Source: Podaxis mareebaensis
Taxonomy: Eukaryota > Basidiomycota > Agaricomycetes > Agaricales > Agaricaceae
Direction: 5' to 3'
Assembly: GCA_018524725.1 (NCBI GenBank)
Contig: JAEUWP010000237.1
Span: 32,402-96,401 of the forward strand
Length of the DNA: 64,000 bases
In this document: piece by piece, positions 63,115 through 64,000 of the stretch
Position numbering within the stretch: position 1 is the stretch's first letter
Layout of the letters: each line of letters starts with the position of its first letter
Translations under genes and position numbers: made by a program
Notes under the pieces: generated by a model
The model's database searches: none
What the model saw: the letters and a program-made list of their open reading frames with translations, nothing else
Told to the model about the DNA's origin: nothing

Positions 63115-64000
63115 ATGATTTCTTCGACTACCGTCCTCGTCGCTACTCTGCTCCTCAACGTTGCCTCTGGTTACGGAGCTCCTATCAGGTATGTGTAACG
63201 TTGTTTTTTCGACCAGAACATATTCTCAGCTAGCAATTCAGGCTAACTCGCTCGCAATCTATTGCGACCCGAGGAAACGTCGATTCCAGTGCTCCCGCAG
63301 ATATCTTGCGGAGAGTCAATGTTGAAGATAACCTTGGTCGATCCATCTCTGTCGCCATGTCTTCGATTCCCGACGAAGACAAAACGAAGCGTTGTGTTCC
63401 CAAGAACACTCAGGCAACAGTCCATCCAGCTCATCGCTATCCTAGAAGGGTCTACTACGAGTATTACGAAAAACGTGAACAGGAAAAACAAGCTCGTGAT
63501 GCTGTAGGTCTTTAACATGGATTCTATCTGGCTGCGTTGATTGAACATTATGGTGCCCAGGAAATCACCGGCCTCCAGGCGCGCCATAAGCATCCAGGTC
63601 AAAAGTCATGCCAGTGTCAGTGTTGCCCAAATGGCGGCGGTCCTGACGGTGGAAATCCTGATGGAGGCAGTCCTGACGGTGGAAATCCTGATGGAGGCAG
63701 TCCTGACGGTGGTAGTCCCGACGGCGGTAGTCCCGATGGCGGCAGTCCAGACGGTGGCAATCCCGACGGTGGTAGTCCAGATGGCGGCAATCCAGATGGT
63801 GGCAGTCCCGATAGCGGCAGTCCAGACGATGGCAATCCCGACGGTGGCAGTCCAGACGATGGCAATCCCGATGATGGCAGTCCAGACGGTGGCAGTCCCG
63901 ATGGTGGCAGTCCAGACGGTGGCAGTCCCGATGGTGGCAGTCCCGACGGTGGTAGTCCCGATGGTGGCAGTCCCGACGGTGGTAGTCCCGATGGTGGCAG
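63115..64000 (+). CDS. Secreted protein with Gly-Ser/Asn-Pro-Asp-Gly repeats (partial)
   Basis: Exon 1 (63115-63188) encodes a signal peptide, MISSTTVLVATLLLNVASGY. Exon 2 (63242-63503) encodes a basic domain with RRVYYEYYEKREQEKQARDA. Exon 3 starts at 63561 with EITGLQARHKHPGQ, a Cys cluster (SCQCQCCPNGG) and then about 24 pentapeptides of the form G-[SN]-P-D-[GSD] up to the window end, where the gene is cut. Splices are in phase. The family is not recognised. A flexible, acidic, cell-wall or extracellular protein is plausible. The 82-residue antisense frame rich in GLPPS is a shadow of the repeat. Confidence 0.7.
63636..64000 (+). repeat. 15-bp minisatellite coding for pentapeptides
   Basis: There are about 24 units of the type GGCAGTCCCGATGGT with wobble changes (CCC/CCA/CCT, GAT/GAC). 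Ser and Asn alternate at position 2. Most changes are synonymous, so the peptide seems to be conserved while the DNA drifts. The array continues beyond the window. Confidence 0.9.

Noticed and set aside
63617..63865. Minus-strand ORF rich in GLPPSG repeats
   Set aside because: It is the complement of the pentapeptide array, which is joined by in-phase splicing to a signal-peptide exon on the plus strand. The repeat alone keeps the antisense frame open.
63636..64000. Possible CRISPR-like array
   Set aside because: The 15-bp units are contiguous without spacers and code for a peptide repeat in a eukaryotic gene.

Overview
This window is nuclear DNA of a filamentous basidiomycete, most likely a wood- or litter-decaying member of the Agaricomycetes. 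Genes are split by many short GT-AG introns of about 50-60 bases. The gene content includes pyranose 2-oxidase, an aldos-2-ulose dehydratase homologue, long-type unspecific peroxygenases, an alpha-kinase and chromodomain Ty3/gypsy retroelements. I cannot name the species.

Region 1 (1 to about 19.8 kb) is a nest of decayed retroelements. A 9.3-kb Ty3/gypsy chromovirus (6289-15563) has two 816-bp LTRs and a 5-bp target-site duplication, GGTAG. It lies inside an older minus-strand LINE, whose reading frame rejoins exactly when the gypsy element and one GGTAG copy are removed. A second copy of the gypsy family (1326-3105) was itself hit by another LINE (1-1325, with a poly-A tail). Fragments of further elements and a broken alpha-kinase gene complete this block.

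Region 2 (20.3-28.2 kb) holds a divergent gene pair. An aldos-2-ulose dehydratase-like gene (minus) and a pyranose 2-oxidase gene (plus) share an intergenic region of about 1.55 kb. By known enzymology pyranose 2-oxidase oxidises glucose to 2-dehydroglucose (glucosone) with release of H2O2, and aldos-2-ulose dehydratase turns glucosone into cortalcerone, so the pair looks like a two-gene pathway unit.

Region 3 (29-48 kb) carries housekeeping genes surrounded by segmental duplications. There is a DENND6 Rab-exchange-factor gene with a truncated, frameshifted copy 6.9 kb away, and an inverted pair of decayed membrane-protein genes. A convergent CFIm68-like (mRNA 3'-end processing) and DIM1 (U5 snRNP) pair is duplicated in such a way that each flank keeps one whole and one truncated gene.

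Region 4 (48.5-60.5 kb) has an unrecognised gene with one stop codon, then a tandem duplication carrying two long-type unspecific peroxygenase genes. The left copy is frameshifted and the right one looks intact. A chromovirus remnant lies between the two units. A short-chain dehydrogenase gene follows.

Region 5 (61-64 kb) has two low-complexity genes: an acidic repeat protein broken at both its signal peptide and one frameshift, and a secreted protein with a Gly-Ser/Asn-Pro-Asp-Gly pentapeptide array that runs off the window.
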